A DNA stretch of 64,000 nt from KBS50 sp042434095 (lineage in GTDB: Bacteria; Actinomycetota; Actinomycetes; Mycobacteriales; Micromonosporaceae), in contig NZ_JBHLUE010000011.1 of NCBI RefSeq assembly GCF_042434095.1, forward strand, positions 620,001 through 684,000. The letters run 5' to 3'. The notes under the pieces are model-generated. The model made no database searches and had not been told where the DNA came from. It saw only the letters and a program-made list of their open reading frames with translations. This document shows positions 17,109 to 25,075 of this stretch, piece after piece. The first letter of the stretch is position 1; the number at the start of each line of letters is the position of its first letter. The position numbers and the translations under genes were made by a program.

Positions 17109-17870
17109 TCACGGGGTACCCGAACCGCTCCCGGCGGAAACCTTCATGGATTCCCCCTGCTCATGCAGGTGGTAGATGCTGTACGCCTGCTTGATCACCG
17201 GGTGCGCCACGTTGCGGACCCGGACTCCGCCCGGGGTGGTGCCGCGCTCCGTGCCGGCGTGCGCGTGGCCGTGCACGGCCAGCGCCGTGGGCGCCGAGTC
17301 GATCGCCTGACCCAGCAGGTACGAGCCGAGGAACGGGTAGATCTCCAGCGGCTCGCCGGCCAGCGTGTCCGGCACCGGTGAGTAGTGGGTGAGCGCCACC
17401 CGCACATCGCACTCCATGTCGTGCAGCGCCTCGCTGAGCTGGTCGGCGATCGCAACGGTGGTGCCGACGAACGCCTTCATCTCGGGCTCGCCGAAGTTGC
17501 TGGCGCAGCGGCCGGCGAACCCGCCGCCGAAGCCCTTGGCCCCGGCCACTCCGAGCCGGCCGCCGGGCAGGTCGAGCACGGTGTTGGTCCCCTCGAGCAC
17601 GGTGATGCCGGCGTCCTCCAGCACGCGGATCACCTGCGGCACCTGGTCGCACTGGTAGTCATGGTTGCCGAGCACGGTCACCACCGGCACGGCGAGCCCG
17701 CCGAACTCGGTGGCCACGCACCGGGCCTCCTCCTCGGTGCCGTGCCGGGTGAGGTCGCCGGCCAGCAGCAGCACGTCGGCGTGCTCCGGCAGGCGCTCCA
17801 GGGCCGGCCGGAACCGGCCCACCACGTCCTGGTCGAGGTGCACGTCCCCGACCGCCGCGATCCTGATCAC
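17109..17870 (-). CDS. Calcineurin-like metallophosphoesterase
   Basis: 253-residue cytoplasmic hydrolase. All dimetal motifs are present: GDVHLD near residue 8, GDLTRHG, the GNHDYQ block near residue 68, THYSPVPD and a final VHGHAHAG near residue 200. Substrate unknown; the family includes nucleases, cyclic-nucleotide esterases and lipid pyrophosphatases. The GTG start has a GGGGG site about eight bases upstream, and the gene lies 13 bases after the BON-domain gene and two bases before the GPGG-type mini gene, forming a tight minus-strand operon. Confidence 0.88.
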   Translation of the reverse strand: MIRIAAVGDVHLDQDVVGRFRPALERLPEHADVLLLAGDLTRHGTEEEARCVATEFGGLAVPVVTVLGNHDYQCDQVPQVIRVLEDAGITVLEGTNTVLDLPGGRLGVAGAKGFGGGFAGRCASNFGEPEMKAFVGTTVAIADQLSEALHDMECDVRVALTHYSPVPDTLAGEPLEIYPFLGSYLLGQAIDSAPTALAVHGHAHAGTERGTTPGGVRVRNVAHPVIKQAYSIYHLHEQGESMKVSAGSGSGTP

Positions 17871-17883
17871 CGCGCGTACCCCC

Positions 17884-18162
17884 TCATCGCAGCTCCTCCG
17901 CCTCGGTGGGCGTGTGCGAGCGGACGAGCCCGATGTCCACGGTCACCGGCACGTCCGGGAAGTTCGCCACCACCAGCCGGAGGATCTCGTCCCGGCGCTG
18001 CGCGCTTTCCACCTCGCCGCACAGCACCAGCGTGTTGTCCCGGCGGGTCACCGTGATGCCCTGCTCGGCCACCTCACCGTTCTCGGTGAGCAGCCGTTGC
18101 ACGGCCGCCTCCAGATAGTCGGCCGGCGGTTGCGCGTCCGACCGTGGGTAGCTGTCCGTCAT
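17884..18162 (-). CDS. BON-domain small protein
   Basis: 92 residues containing a single BON-like fold: a helix (DYLEAAVQRLLTENGEV), the strand ITVTRRDNTLVLCGEV and a second helix QRRDEILRLVVANFP. No signal peptide is seen, so it is probably cytoplasmic, unlike many BON proteins of the cell envelope. Its start overlaps the stop of the nucleotidyltransferase-like gene (ATGA), giving translational coupling in this operon. Function unknown. Confidence 0.75.
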   Translation of the reverse strand: MTDSYPRSDAQPPADYLEAAVQRLLTENGEVAEQGITVTRRDNTLVLCGEVESAQRRDEILRLVVANFPDVPVTVDIGLVRSHTPTEAEELR

Positions 18163-18752
18163 GCCGTCCCATCCTTCCGTTCGCCGCCCCCGGCGCCCGG
18201 CAGCGGCACGACCGCCAACCGATCCAGCAGGATGAGGAACGCCTCGGCGTACGGCGAGTGCTCGGTCTCCTTGCGGACGCGGTCCCAGTCGATCTGTTCC
18301 CGCAGCGACCGGGCCAGCGGCAGCCCGCGGGCGAAGTCGCAGTAGTGCTGGGAGAAGCTGAGCAGCTTGTGCACCATCAGCTGGGTCGCGGACAGCACCG
18401 GCATGTGGATGGCGTCCACCGGGCGGATCACCGTGTCGCCGAATGTCTCGTCGGTGACCGGCGTCTCGATGGGCCGGTGGATGAGATCCACCATCCGGTT
18501 CTCGTCGTACACCTTCACCAGCCAGTCCTCCGGCGGCCGCTCGGTGCGGAAGCCGGCCTGGGCGAGGGCCCGCAGCGCCCCGTCGACGTCCTGCTGCCGG
18601 ATCAGAAAGTCGACGTCGTGGTCGCTGGAGTGGCCGCCGTGCGCGTACACCGCGAAGCTCCCGCCCAGCGCAAACGGGATCTCGGTCTGCTTGAGGACGG
18701 CGGCCACCTTCTTGAGGGTGTGTACCAGGCTCTCGTCCCCGCGTTCAGCCAT
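18159..18752 (-). CDS. Nucleotidyltransferase-like protein
   Basis: 197 residues. The segment GGSFAVYAHGGHSSDHDVDF (about residues 30-49) carries the glycine pair and the DxD acidic pair of the nucleotidyltransferase fold; a helical region follows (ATQLMVHKLLSFSQHYCDFA), as in other hypothetical stand-alone members acting on nucleic acid, protein or small-molecule targets. It opens the operon with the BON, phosphoesterase and GPGG genes. The target cannot be told from sequence. Confidence 0.7.
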   Translation of the reverse strand: MAERGDESLVHTLKKVAAVLKQTEIPFALGGSFAVYAHGGHSSDHDVDFLIRQQDVDGALRALAQAGFRTERPPEDWLVKVYDENRMVDLIHRPIETPVTDETFGDTVIRPVDAIHMPVLSATQLMVHKLLSFSQHYCDFARGLPLARSLREQIDWDRVRKETEHSPYAEAFLILLDRLAVVPLPGAGGGERKDGTA

Positions 18753-18870
18753 TCGGTTCTCCCGCTCGCGCCGCGCTCGGATCCGGTCGGTCAGGTGGAG
18801 ATCTCCCGTTACCCGGCATTCCGGCCGTTCACACCTGCCACCGGAACCACCGCGCGGCGCTCGGCGGGCG

Positions 18871-19668
18871 TCAGGCCCGGCCGTACACGGGGATGGCGGC
18901 GCCGCTGGTGGGCGCGGACTCGTCGGCGGCCAGGAAGCGGATCACCCGGGCGATCTCGGCCGGCGGCACCCAGCGGGAGTGGTCGGCATCCGGCTGCGCC
19001 GCCCGGTTGGCCGGGGTGTCGATGATGCTCGGCAGCACCGTGTTGCAGCGCACCCCCGAGCGCCGGTACTCGACCGCCACGGCCGAGGCGAAGGCCAGCA
19101 CCGCGGCCTTCGCCGTCACGTAGCCGGCCGCGCCCGGGAACGGGGCCGTGGCGGCCCGGGCCGCCACGCAGACGATGGCGCCGCCGCCGGCCGCCGTCAG
19201 GTGCGGCAGCGCGGCCTGGGTGACCAGGTACGTGGGCCGCAGGTTCACGGCCAGCATGTGCTCGAAATCGGCCAGCGGGGTCTCGTGCACGAGCCCGCCC
19301 GAGGCGTACCCGCCGGCGAGGTTGACCACGGCCCGCAGCGGCGCATCGGGCCGGTCGGCCGCGACGGCCACCGCGGCGGCCACCTGATCCGGGTCGCTCA
19401 GCTCGGCCGGCACATCGAGCACCGGCCCGCCCGGCGCCCACGCCGGCCCGGCGCCCGGCTCGGGCCCGGCCGCCGGCTCGGTCCCGGCACCCGGCCTGGT
19501 CCCGGCCGTCGGCTCGGCCGCTCGCGCCGGGGCCGGTCCGGGGCGGACCGGCACGACCACCCGCCAGCCGGCCGCGACCAGCTCGCGCACGACGGCCGTG
19601 CCCAGGCCGCCCCGGCCGCCGGTGACCAGGGCCGTGCGGCCGGCCCGTTCGGTGTCCACGTTCGCCAT
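18871..19668 (-). CDS. SDR-family oxidoreductase lacking the catalytic serine
   Basis: 265-residue short-chain dehydrogenase/reductase fold: nucleotide-binding TGGRGGLG near residue 16, NLAGGYA, and the YVTAK tyrosine-lysine pair. The serine normally 13 residues before the tyrosine is alanine (segment CVAARAA), so the catalytic triad is incomplete. An insertion of about 35 Ala/Pro/Gly/Glu residues follows the second strand. ATG 19668 is chosen because the conserved fold begins right behind it. Substrate unknown. Confidence 0.8.
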   Translation of the reverse strand: MANVDTERAGRTALVTGGRGGLGTAVVRELVAAGWRVVVPVRPGPAPARAAEPTAGTRPGAGTEPAAGPEPGAGPAWAPGGPVLDVPAELSDPDQVAAAVAVAADRPDAPLRAVVNLAGGYASGGLVHETPLADFEHMLAVNLRPTYLVTQAALPHLTAAGGGAIVCVAARAATAPFPGAAGYVTAKAAVLAFASAVAVEYRRSGVRCNTVLPSIIDTPANRAAQPDADHSRWVPPAEIARVIRFLAADESAPTSGAAIPVYGRA

Positions 19669-19824
19669 GCGGTGCACCGTAACGCGCCGGCGCGGTGGGG
19701 TGGGGTGGCCGGTCGGTGGGAATCGGGGCACTCGGGCCGCCGAAATGGCACACTCGACACCGGCGGCGGTAACCGCCCGGCCCCGCGGCCCTCGTTGCGG
19801 GGTCCCACCCCGGCCGTGTCGTGG

Positions 19825-19854
19825 TTGACGCTCCGGCCCTGGTGAAAGTAAGTT
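19825..19854 (+). promoter_or_regulatory. Promoter of the RpiR-murQ operon (leaderless start)
   Basis: TTGACG (19825-19830) and TAAGTT (19849-19854) are separated by 18 bases. The expected start of transcription, six to seven bases on, coincides with the GTG at 19861, implying a leaderless message. Confidence 0.7.
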
Positions 19855-19857
19855 TCA
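19843..19857. promoter_or_regulatory. Operator TGAAA-N5-TTTCA over the -10 box
   Basis: The inverted repeat TGAAA/TTTCA straddles the -10 hexamer of the RpiR-murQ promoter and ends three bases before the start codon. Placement and symmetry suit autorepression by the RpiR-type protein encoded next to it. Confidence 0.65.
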
Positions 19858-19860
19858 TCC

Positions 19861-20772
19861 GTGGCGAAGAGTGCGAAGATTTCCGCGAACCACTCCACGG
19901 GTGGGCTCATCGTCCACATCAGCGGCCTGCTGCCGTCGCTCTCGCCCGCCGAGCAGCGGGTCGGCCGGCTCGTGATCGCGGATCCGGCCGGCTCGGCCCG
20001 GCGTACCATCACCGACCTCGCCACGGCGGCCGAGACCTCCGAGGCCACGGTGATCCGGTTCTGCCGGTCCGTGGGCATGGACGGCTACCCGCAGCTGCGG
20101 ATCCGGCTCGCCGCCGAGGCGGCCCGCCGGGTCGAACCGCCGGACGCCCGGGTGGTCGGCGGGGACATCCCGCCGGGGGCCGACCTGGCGCAGATCATCG
20201 CCACCATCGCCTTCAACGACGCGCGGGCCGTCGAGGAGACCGCCGAGCAGCTCGACCCCGCGGTCTGCGAACGGGTGGTGGAGGCGATCGGCGGGGCCGG
20301 CCGGATCGACATCTACGGGGCCGGCGCCAGCGGGTTCGTGGCCAGCGACTTCCAGCAGAAGCTGCACCGCATCGGCCGCACCGCGTTCTACTTCCCCGAC
20401 GTGCACACGGCGCTCACCTCGGCCGCGCTGCTGGGCCGGGGCGACGTGGCCGTGGGCATCTCGCACACGGGCGCCACCAGCGACGTGATCGAGGTGCTCG
20501 AGCAGGCCCGGGCCCGGGGCGCCACCACGGTGGCGCTGACCAACTTCCCGCGGTCCCCGATCACCGAGGTGGCCGACTTCGTGCTCACCACGGCGGCCCG
20601 GGAGACCACCTACCGGTCCGGCGCCATGGCCAGCCGGCTGGCCCAACTCACCGTGGTGGACTGCCTCTTCGTCGGGGTGGCCGCCCGGAACCGGGCGCGG
20701 GCCAGAAAGGCGCTGGAGGCCACGGCCGAGGCGGTGCAGCCGCATCGCGTCGGCGGCCGGAGGCGGGCATGA
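19861..20772 (+). CDS. RpiR/MurR-family regulator
   Basis: 303 residues. N-terminal helix-turn-helix (ITDLATAAETSEATVIRFCR, about residues 50-69) and a C-terminal SIS sugar-phosphate isomerase-like domain (GAGASGFVASDFQQKL, ISHTGATSDVIE). The stop overlaps the start of murQ (ATGA), so the likely effector is N-acetylmuramic acid 6-phosphate, as for MurR. GTG 19861 is taken because the promoter places the transcript start there. Autoregulation is suggested by the TGAAA-N5-TTTCA site over its promoter. Confidence 0.9.
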   Translation: MAKSAKISANHSTGGLIVHISGLLPSLSPAEQRVGRLVIADPAGSARRTITDLATAAETSEATVIRFCRSVGMDGYPQLRIRLAAEAARRVEPPDARVVGGDIPPGADLAQIIATIAFNDARAVEETAEQLDPAVCERVVEAIGGAGRIDIYGAGASGFVASDFQQKLHRIGRTAFYFPDVHTALTSAALLGRGDVAVGISHTGATSDVIEVLEQARARGATTVALTNFPRSPITEVADFVLTTAARETTYRSGAMASRLAQLTVVDCLFVGVAARNRARARKALEATAEAVQPHRVGGRRRA

Positions 20773-21740
20773 CCTCGCCGACCGCCGGTCCGGCCCGCAG
20801 CTCGCTGGGCGACGGGGTGCGGCTGGACGGGCACCGGTCGGTGGTCCGCGTCGCGGCGCCCACCGAGCTGCGCCACCCGCTCAGCACCGACCTCGACCTG
20901 ATGTCGAGCCGCGAGGTGCTTCAGGTGATCAACGACGCCGACCGGCGGGTGCCGGCGGCCGTGGCCGCCGTCCTGGACGACCTCGCGGTGGCCGTCGAGT
21001 TGGCGGTCACGGCGCTGCGGTCCGGTGGTCGGGTGCACTACTTCGGCGCCGGCACCTCCGGCCGGCTCGGGGTGCTGGACGCCGCGGAGCTGCCCCCGAC
21101 GTACAACGCCCCGCCCGACTGGTTCTGCGCGCACCTGGCGGGCGGACCGGAGGCCATGTCCCGGGCCGTGGAGAACGCCGAGGACGACGAGGCGGCCGGC
21201 CGGGCGGAGGCGCGGTCCTGCGTACGCGCCGGGGACGTCGTGGTGGGGCTGGCCGCCAGCGGCCGGACGCCGTACGTGCTCGGGGCCCTGCGCGCGGCCC
21301 GGGAGCTGCCGGCGGAGACCGTCCTGATCTGCGCCGACCCCCGGGCCGCGGTCGCCGGTGAGGTACGGGTGTTCCTGGGGCTGGACACCGGCCCCGAGGT
21401 GATCACGGGGTCCACCCGGATGAAGGCGGCCACCGCGCAGAAGCTGGTGCTCAACGCCTTCTCGACGGCCGTCATGGTGCGGCTCGGCCGGGTCTACTCC
21501 AACCTCATGGTCGAGGTGGTGGCCACCAACGCCAAGCTGCGCGGCCGGATGATCTCGATGCTCATGGAGGCCACGGGCTGCGACGAGGAGACCTCCCGGC
21601 GCGCGCTCGTCGAGGCCGACGGCGAGGTCAAGATCGCCCTCGTCTCGCTGGTGTCCGGGGCCGGGGTGGCGGACGCCCGGGCGGCGCTGGCGCGCTCGGC
21701 CCATGGGGTCCGCGAGGCGCTGGCCCTGCTCGCCCCCTGA
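20769..21740 (+). CDS. murQ: N-acetylmuramic acid 6-phosphate etherase
   Basis: 323-residue SIS-domain lyase that cleaves the lactyl ether of MurNAc 6-phosphate to GlcNAc 6-phosphate and D-lactate during cell-wall recycling. Family blocks: GRVHYFGAGTSGRLGVLDAA near residues 86-105, the ENAEDDEAAG segment with the catalytic glutamate region, LAASGRTPYV and GSTRMKAATAQKLVLN. Length is close to the usual 300. Coupled to the RpiR-type regulator by a four-base overlap. No MurNAc transporter gene is visible nearby. Confidence 0.95.
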   Translation: MTSPTAGPARSSLGDGVRLDGHRSVVRVAAPTELRHPLSTDLDLMSSREVLQVINDADRRVPAAVAAVLDDLAVAVELAVTALRSGGRVHYFGAGTSGRLGVLDAAELPPTYNAPPDWFCAHLAGGPEAMSRAVENAEDDEAAGRAEARSCVRAGDVVVGLAASGRTPYVLGALRAARELPAETVLICADPRAAVAGEVRVFLGLDTGPEVITGSTRMKAATAQKLVLNAFSTAVMVRLGRVYSNLMVEVVATNAKLRGRMISMLMEATGCDEETSRRALVEADGEVKIALVSLVSGAGVADARAALARSAHGVREALALLAP

Positions 21741-22213
21741 CCGGCCCCGGACCGGCGCTGCTCCCGGCCGGTCCGGCCGACCGCCTGGCCCGTCCCGGAC
21801 CGGCCGCCCGTGGCCCGTCCGGACCGGCCGCCCGTGGCCCGTCCGGACCGGCCGGCCCGTGGCCCGTCCGGACCGGCTCGTCGCCGGACCGGGTACGGTC
21901 GGGCGACCGAGCCACGGGCCGACGCGGGCCGGGATTGGCCGTCGGGCCGAGGGGTATTCTCCGGCTGCCGGGTGATCGACCGGCCCGACGGCGGACGTGA
22001 CGTGCATCGCAATCCGGTGGTGACGCGCATCGCTGCGGGCATCTGAGACGTCATGGTGTTATCGGGTTCGCCGGTGGGTAGCGCGCGTCCACCGCCAGCT
22101 CGGCGGCACCGGCGCCGACGCATCGAGCGCTCCGACAACGGCGCCCTACAGCCAACGCAGACCGCGCTCTCAGCTATTACTCAGGCATTCGTGACACTTT
22201 CGACTCACCACGC
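21741..22213. other. Intergenic region between murQ and the sigma factor
   Basis: About 470 bases without a convincing gene. The first part holds a 24-bp tandem repeat (21786-21873); the remainder leads up to the SigR/SigH-type promoter at 22214. Base composition becomes less GC-rich from about 22130. Confidence 0.6.
21786..21873. repeat. 24-bp tandem repeat behind murQ
   Basis: Unit of 24 bases with core GCCCGTGGCCCGTCCGGAC at 21801-21824, 21825-21848 and 21849-21873 (the last with one extra G), preceded by a partial copy from 21786. It starts about 45 bases after the murQ stop. Confidence 0.88.
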
Positions 22214-22240
22214 GGAATCACTGATGCGTCTCATCTGTTG
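22214..22240 (+). promoter_or_regulatory. SigR/SigH-type promoter GGAAT-N18-GTTG ahead of the SigB-like gene
   Basis: GGAAT (22214-22218) and GTTG (22237-22240) with exactly 18 bases between match the oxidative/heat stress ECF promoter class (SigR in Streptomyces, SigH/SigE in mycobacteria). It lies about 60 bases upstream of the sigma gene and fits the known control of sigB in mycobacteria by such ECF factors. Confidence 0.65.
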
Positions 22241-22297
22241 TGTAGGTGTCAGCACCGAGGGGGCACCGCGGAGGTTACGCGGGAGGAGCTGACGGGA

Positions 22298-23293
22298 GTG
22301 CGGACGGCAAGTAACCGGGCGACCGGCGCGAACGAGGGGATCGTGGGCAACGTGGATAAGAACATCGTGATGCGTACCGACGAGGTCGCCGAGGAGCGCG
22401 ACCTGGTTGGCGTCTACCTGCACGAGATCTCCCGTACACCGCTGCTCGACGCGGCCCGGGAGGTGGACCTCTCGAAGGCGATCGAGGCCGGGCTCTACGC
22501 GGAGCACCTGCTGGACGCCGACCGGGTGCCGGACGGCGTCGAGCGGGCCGAGCTGGACCGGGTGGTGGCCGACGGCGAGCGGGCCAAGGACCTGTTCATC
22601 CGGGCCAACCTGCGGCTGGTCGTCTCGATCGCCCGGCGGTACGTGCGCTCGGGCATGCCGATGCTCGACCTCATCCAGGAGGGCAACACCGGCCTGGTCC
22701 GGGCCGTCGAGAAGTTCGACTATGAGCGTGGCTACAAGTTCTCCACGTACGCGACCTGGTGGATCCGCCAGGCCATCAGCCGGGCCATCGCCCAGCAGGA
22801 GCGGACGGTCCGGCTGCCGGTGCACCTGGTCGAGGACGTGAACCGGATGCGGAACGTGACCCGGCAGCTCACCCGCGAGCTGGGCAGCGACCCGGAGCCG
22901 GAGCAGATCGCCAAGGCGTTGGGCGTCACCGTCGAGCGGGTCAACGAGCTGGTCCGCTGGTCGCAGGACACCGTGTCGCTGGACACGCCGGTCGGCGACG
23001 ACGGCGACACCAACCTCGGCGACCTGGTGGCGGACAGCGACGCGCCCTCCCCGGAGGACGTCGTGCTGACCGCCTTGGAGCGGCAGCGGATCGAGGGCCT
23101 GCTCAACCACCTGGACGACCGGTCCGCCGGCATCATGCGGGCCCGGTACGGCCTGGAAGACGGCCGGGAGCACTCGCTCACCGAGGTGGCCTCGCGGTTC
23201 TCGCTGTCCCGGGAGCGCATCCGGCAGCTGGAGATCCAGGCGCTCGGCCGGCTCCGCGAGTTGGCCCGGGCCGAGGGGCTCCAGGCGGCCTGA
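22298..23293 (+). CDS. sigB: SigB-like (group 2) sigma-70 factor
   Basis: 331-residue primary-like sigma factor without the long acidic N-terminus of the housekeeping factor. Region 1.2 begins LVGVYLHEISRTPLL; region 2 has DLIQEGNTGLVRAVEKFDY, GYKFSTYATWWIRQAISRA; region 3 EPEQIAKALGV; region 4 ends with the helix-turn-helix SLSRERIRQLEIQALGRLRE. It directs RNA polymerase to vegetative-type or stress promoters. GTG 22298 follows GGGAGGAG by about ten bases; GTG 22343 is an alternative. The gene symbol rests on size, lack of region 1.1 and a SigR/SigH-type promoter upstream. Confidence 0.85.
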   Translation: MRTASNRATGANEGIVGNVDKNIVMRTDEVAEERDLVGVYLHEISRTPLLDAAREVDLSKAIEAGLYAEHLLDADRVPDGVERAELDRVVADGERAKDLFIRANLRLVVSIARRYVRSGMPMLDLIQEGNTGLVRAVEKFDYERGYKFSTYATWWIRQAISRAIAQQERTVRLPVHLVEDVNRMRNVTRQLTRELGSDPEPEQIAKALGVTVERVNELVRWSQDTVSLDTPVGDDGDTNLGDLVADSDAPSPEDVVLTALERQRIEGLLNHLDDRSAGIMRARYGLEDGREHSLTEVASRFSLSRERIRQLEIQALGRLRELARAEGLQAA

Positions 23294-23317
23294 TCCCGCA
23301 GCAGCGCAAACGACGAG

Positions 23318-23347
23318 CGGCCGGCGTCCCTGACGGGGCGCCGGCCG
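23318..23347. terminator. Bidirectional terminator between sigB and the NlpC/P60 gene
   Basis: Nine-base arms CGGCCGGCG/CGCCGGCCG with an additional inner CCC/GGG pairing lie between two convergent genes, 24 bases after one stop and 25 after the other. Confidence 0.75.
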
Positions 23348-23372
23348 TTCACCGTTCGAGCCTGCCGATCCG

Positions 23373-24335
23373 CTAGCGGACCCGCCCGTAGCCGTACGGG
23401 GTCATCATGTCGACGCTGGCGAGCTTGACGTCCTCGCCGGTCTGCGGCGCGTGGATCACCTTGCCGCCGCCGACGTACAGGGCCACGTGCCCGAGGCCGC
23501 TGTAGAAGACCAGGTCACCGGGTTGCAGTGAGCCCCGGCCGATGTGCGAGACGGTGTCCCACTGCATGGCCGCGTTGTGCGGGAGCGACTTGCCGGCGGC
23601 GCGCCAGGCCGCCATGGTCAGCCCGGAGCAGTCGTACCCGTTCGGCCCGTCGGCCGCCCAGACGTACGGTGTGCCGATCGCGTTGTAGGCGTACCGGACC
23701 GCGGTGCCGGCCTTGCCGGAGACCGCCGGAACCGTGCCGGTGTACTTGCCGCTGGAGGTGTGCGCCTTGCCGTAGGCGGCCTTGCGCATGGCGTTCAGCT
23801 TGTCCAGGTCGCCCTGGATCTTCTTCTTCCCGGCGTCCAGCTCCTTGGCCTGGGCGTTCTGCTGGGCCAGCGTGGTGTCCAGCTGCGCCTTCTCGGCGAG
23901 CAGCTGCTGCTGCGACCGGCTGAAGCCGGAGACCTTCTGCTTCCGGTCCCGGGCCAGCTGGTCGAGGGTGCCGAGGTTGGTGGCGAGCTGGTCGGGGCTG
24001 GAGGTCTCCAGCAGCGCGCCGGCCGTGCTCAGCCCGCCGGTCATGTACGCGGTGGCGGCCAGCTGTCCGACCTGGGTACGGGCCTGCTCCACCTGCTGCT
24101 GCAACGGGCCGATCTTGGTGTTCAGCACGGCTGCGTCGGCCTTGTTCTTTTTGATCTCTTCGTTGAGCCGGTTGTAGGCCTCGACCTTCTTCTCCAGCTC
24201 GGCCGATTTCTGGTTGATCTGCTGCGTCAGCTCGCTGGCCGAAGGCGCGGCCTGGACCACCGAGGCCGGGGCGACCAGCACGGCCGACACTCCGGCCATG
24301 GCGAGCGTGCGCAGCAGAACGCGCACTGGCGACAA
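23373..24335 (-). CDS. Secreted NlpC/P60 peptidoglycan endopeptidase with coiled coil
   Basis: 320 residues. A signal peptide (about residues 1-32, ending VVQAAPS) directs export; residues about 36-190 form a long coiled coil rich in Gln, Lys and Leu, and the C-terminal NlpC/P60 domain holds the catalytic cysteine in GYDCSGLTM, the histidine in GHVALYVGGG and a third polar residue after KVIHAP. Organisation matches actinobacterial RipA-like hydrolases that cut the stem peptide. TTG 24335 is chosen since AGAAGGG lies eight bases before it; GTG 24326 is an alternative. Convergent with sigB. Confidence 0.9.
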   Translation of the reverse strand: MSPVRVLLRTLAMAGVSAVLVAPASVVQAAPSASELTQQINQKSAELEKKVEAYNRLNEEIKKNKADAAVLNTKIGPLQQQVEQARTQVGQLAATAYMTGGLSTAGALLETSSPDQLATNLGTLDQLARDRKQKVSGFSRSQQQLLAEKAQLDTTLAQQNAQAKELDAGKKKIQGDLDKLNAMRKAAYGKAHTSSGKYTGTVPAVSGKAGTAVRYAYNAIGTPYVWAADGPNGYDCSGLTMAAWRAAGKSLPHNAAMQWDTVSHIGRGSLQPGDLVFYSGLGHVALYVGGGKVIHAPQTGEDVKLASVDMMTPYGYGRVR

Positions 24336-24505
24336 GAAGCGAACCCTTCTCCCGCCCGCCGTTCGTCCCGGGGACCGCTGCGGGTCACCCGGGGAGGGGT
24401 TCCGGCCGCACCCGCGGGCGCTCGGAGAGCGCCGTCCGGGATGGCCGGCGAATCGGCGGCACCGGACCGGTGCCACCGCTCACGGTGGCGGACTGCCGGT
24501 CCAGC
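24336..24505 (-). other. Structured 5' leader of the NlpC/P60 gene
   Basis: About 170 bases with several possible stems, among them CCGCCACCGTGAGCGGTGG and GGCGCTCTCCGAGCGCC. Leaders of such hydrolase genes in actinobacteria often hold a cyclic-di-AMP riboswitch; I see only a loose resemblance to that motif and do not claim it. Confidence 0.4.
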
Positions 24506-24511
24506 CGGCCC

Positions 24512-24540
24512 AACCTAACCCGAAATCCGGGCAGCGTCAG
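24512..24540 (-). promoter_or_regulatory. Promoter of the NlpC/P60 gene with a long leader
   Basis: On the minus strand CTGACG (24540-24535) and TAGGTT (24517-24512) are 17 bases apart. The transcript would start near 24505, giving a GC-rich leader of about 170 bases before the TTG start. Confidence 0.65.
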
Positions 24541-24646
24541 CATGAGGCGGGCGATTCGCGCCGGGAAGGGCCGATCGGCGAAATCTCCCCTTTACCGGCC
24601 GTATTCGCCGCAGCAGCGCTGCGTGCTCGGCGCGCTCGCCGGTGGG

Positions 24647-24751
24647 ACCGGCTCGCTCGGACCTCAGCCGTGCTGGCGGGCCAGCGGCGGCTCGACCGGC
24701 TCGCTCGGACCTCAACCGTGCTGGCGGGCCAGCGGCGGCTCGACCGGCTCG
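24647..24751. repeat. 48-bp tandem duplication over the 3' end of the DUF3817 gene
   Basis: Copies at 24647-24694 and 24695-24742 differ by one base (cagccg/caaccg) and a third starts at 24743. The unit is 16 codons long and contains the stop codon of the gene, so the last codons and stop are duplicated downstream in frame. Confidence 0.92.
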
Positions 24752-25050
24752 GGCCGGGGCCCGCGCAGCCATCCGGTGACCTTGCGCTCGGCGTAGAACG
24801 ACACGAACGGGATCGTGCCGGCCAGCATCACCAGCACCATCCGGCGCAGCGACCAGTTGGCCCGCCGGCCCAGGTCGAAGACGGCCACCAGGTAGACCAT
24901 GTAGAGGAACCCGTGCACCGGGCCCACGGTGGCCACCACGGTCTCGTCGTGGCCGAGGTATTCCAGCGGCATGCCGATCGCCACGAGCACGATCAGGACC
25001 ACACCCACGACGTACGCGATCACGCGGTATCGGGTCAGGGCAGCGCCCAC
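24712..25050 (-). CDS. DUF3817 integral membrane protein
   Basis: 112 residues with three hydrophobic segments: RVIAYVVGVVLIVLVAIGMP, VHGFLYMVYLVAVFDL and RMVLVMLAGTIPFVSFYAE, the hallmark layout of DUF3817 proteins, whose conserved GHxxxxxxVGxxHG block reads GHDETVVATVGPVHG here. Function unknown. A GTG start follows AGGAAGGA. The gene begins 25 bases after the stop of the Asp/Arg-repeat membrane protein, so the two form an operon. Its last codons lie in a tandem duplication. Confidence 0.85.
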   Translation of the reverse strand: MGAALTRYRVIAYVVGVVLIVLVAIGMPLEYLGHDETVVATVGPVHGFLYMVYLVAVFDLGRRANWSLRRMVLVMLAGTIPFVSFYAERKVTGWLRGPRPEPVEPPLARQHG

Positions 25051-25075
25051 GTCGGTCCGTTCCTTCCTGCCGGGG

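Noticed and set aside
24336..24505. Cyclic-di-AMP riboswitch
   Set aside because: Only loose similarity (a GGGTGA and some G-rich runs); the conserved core could not be aligned convincingly, so it is reported only as a structured leader.
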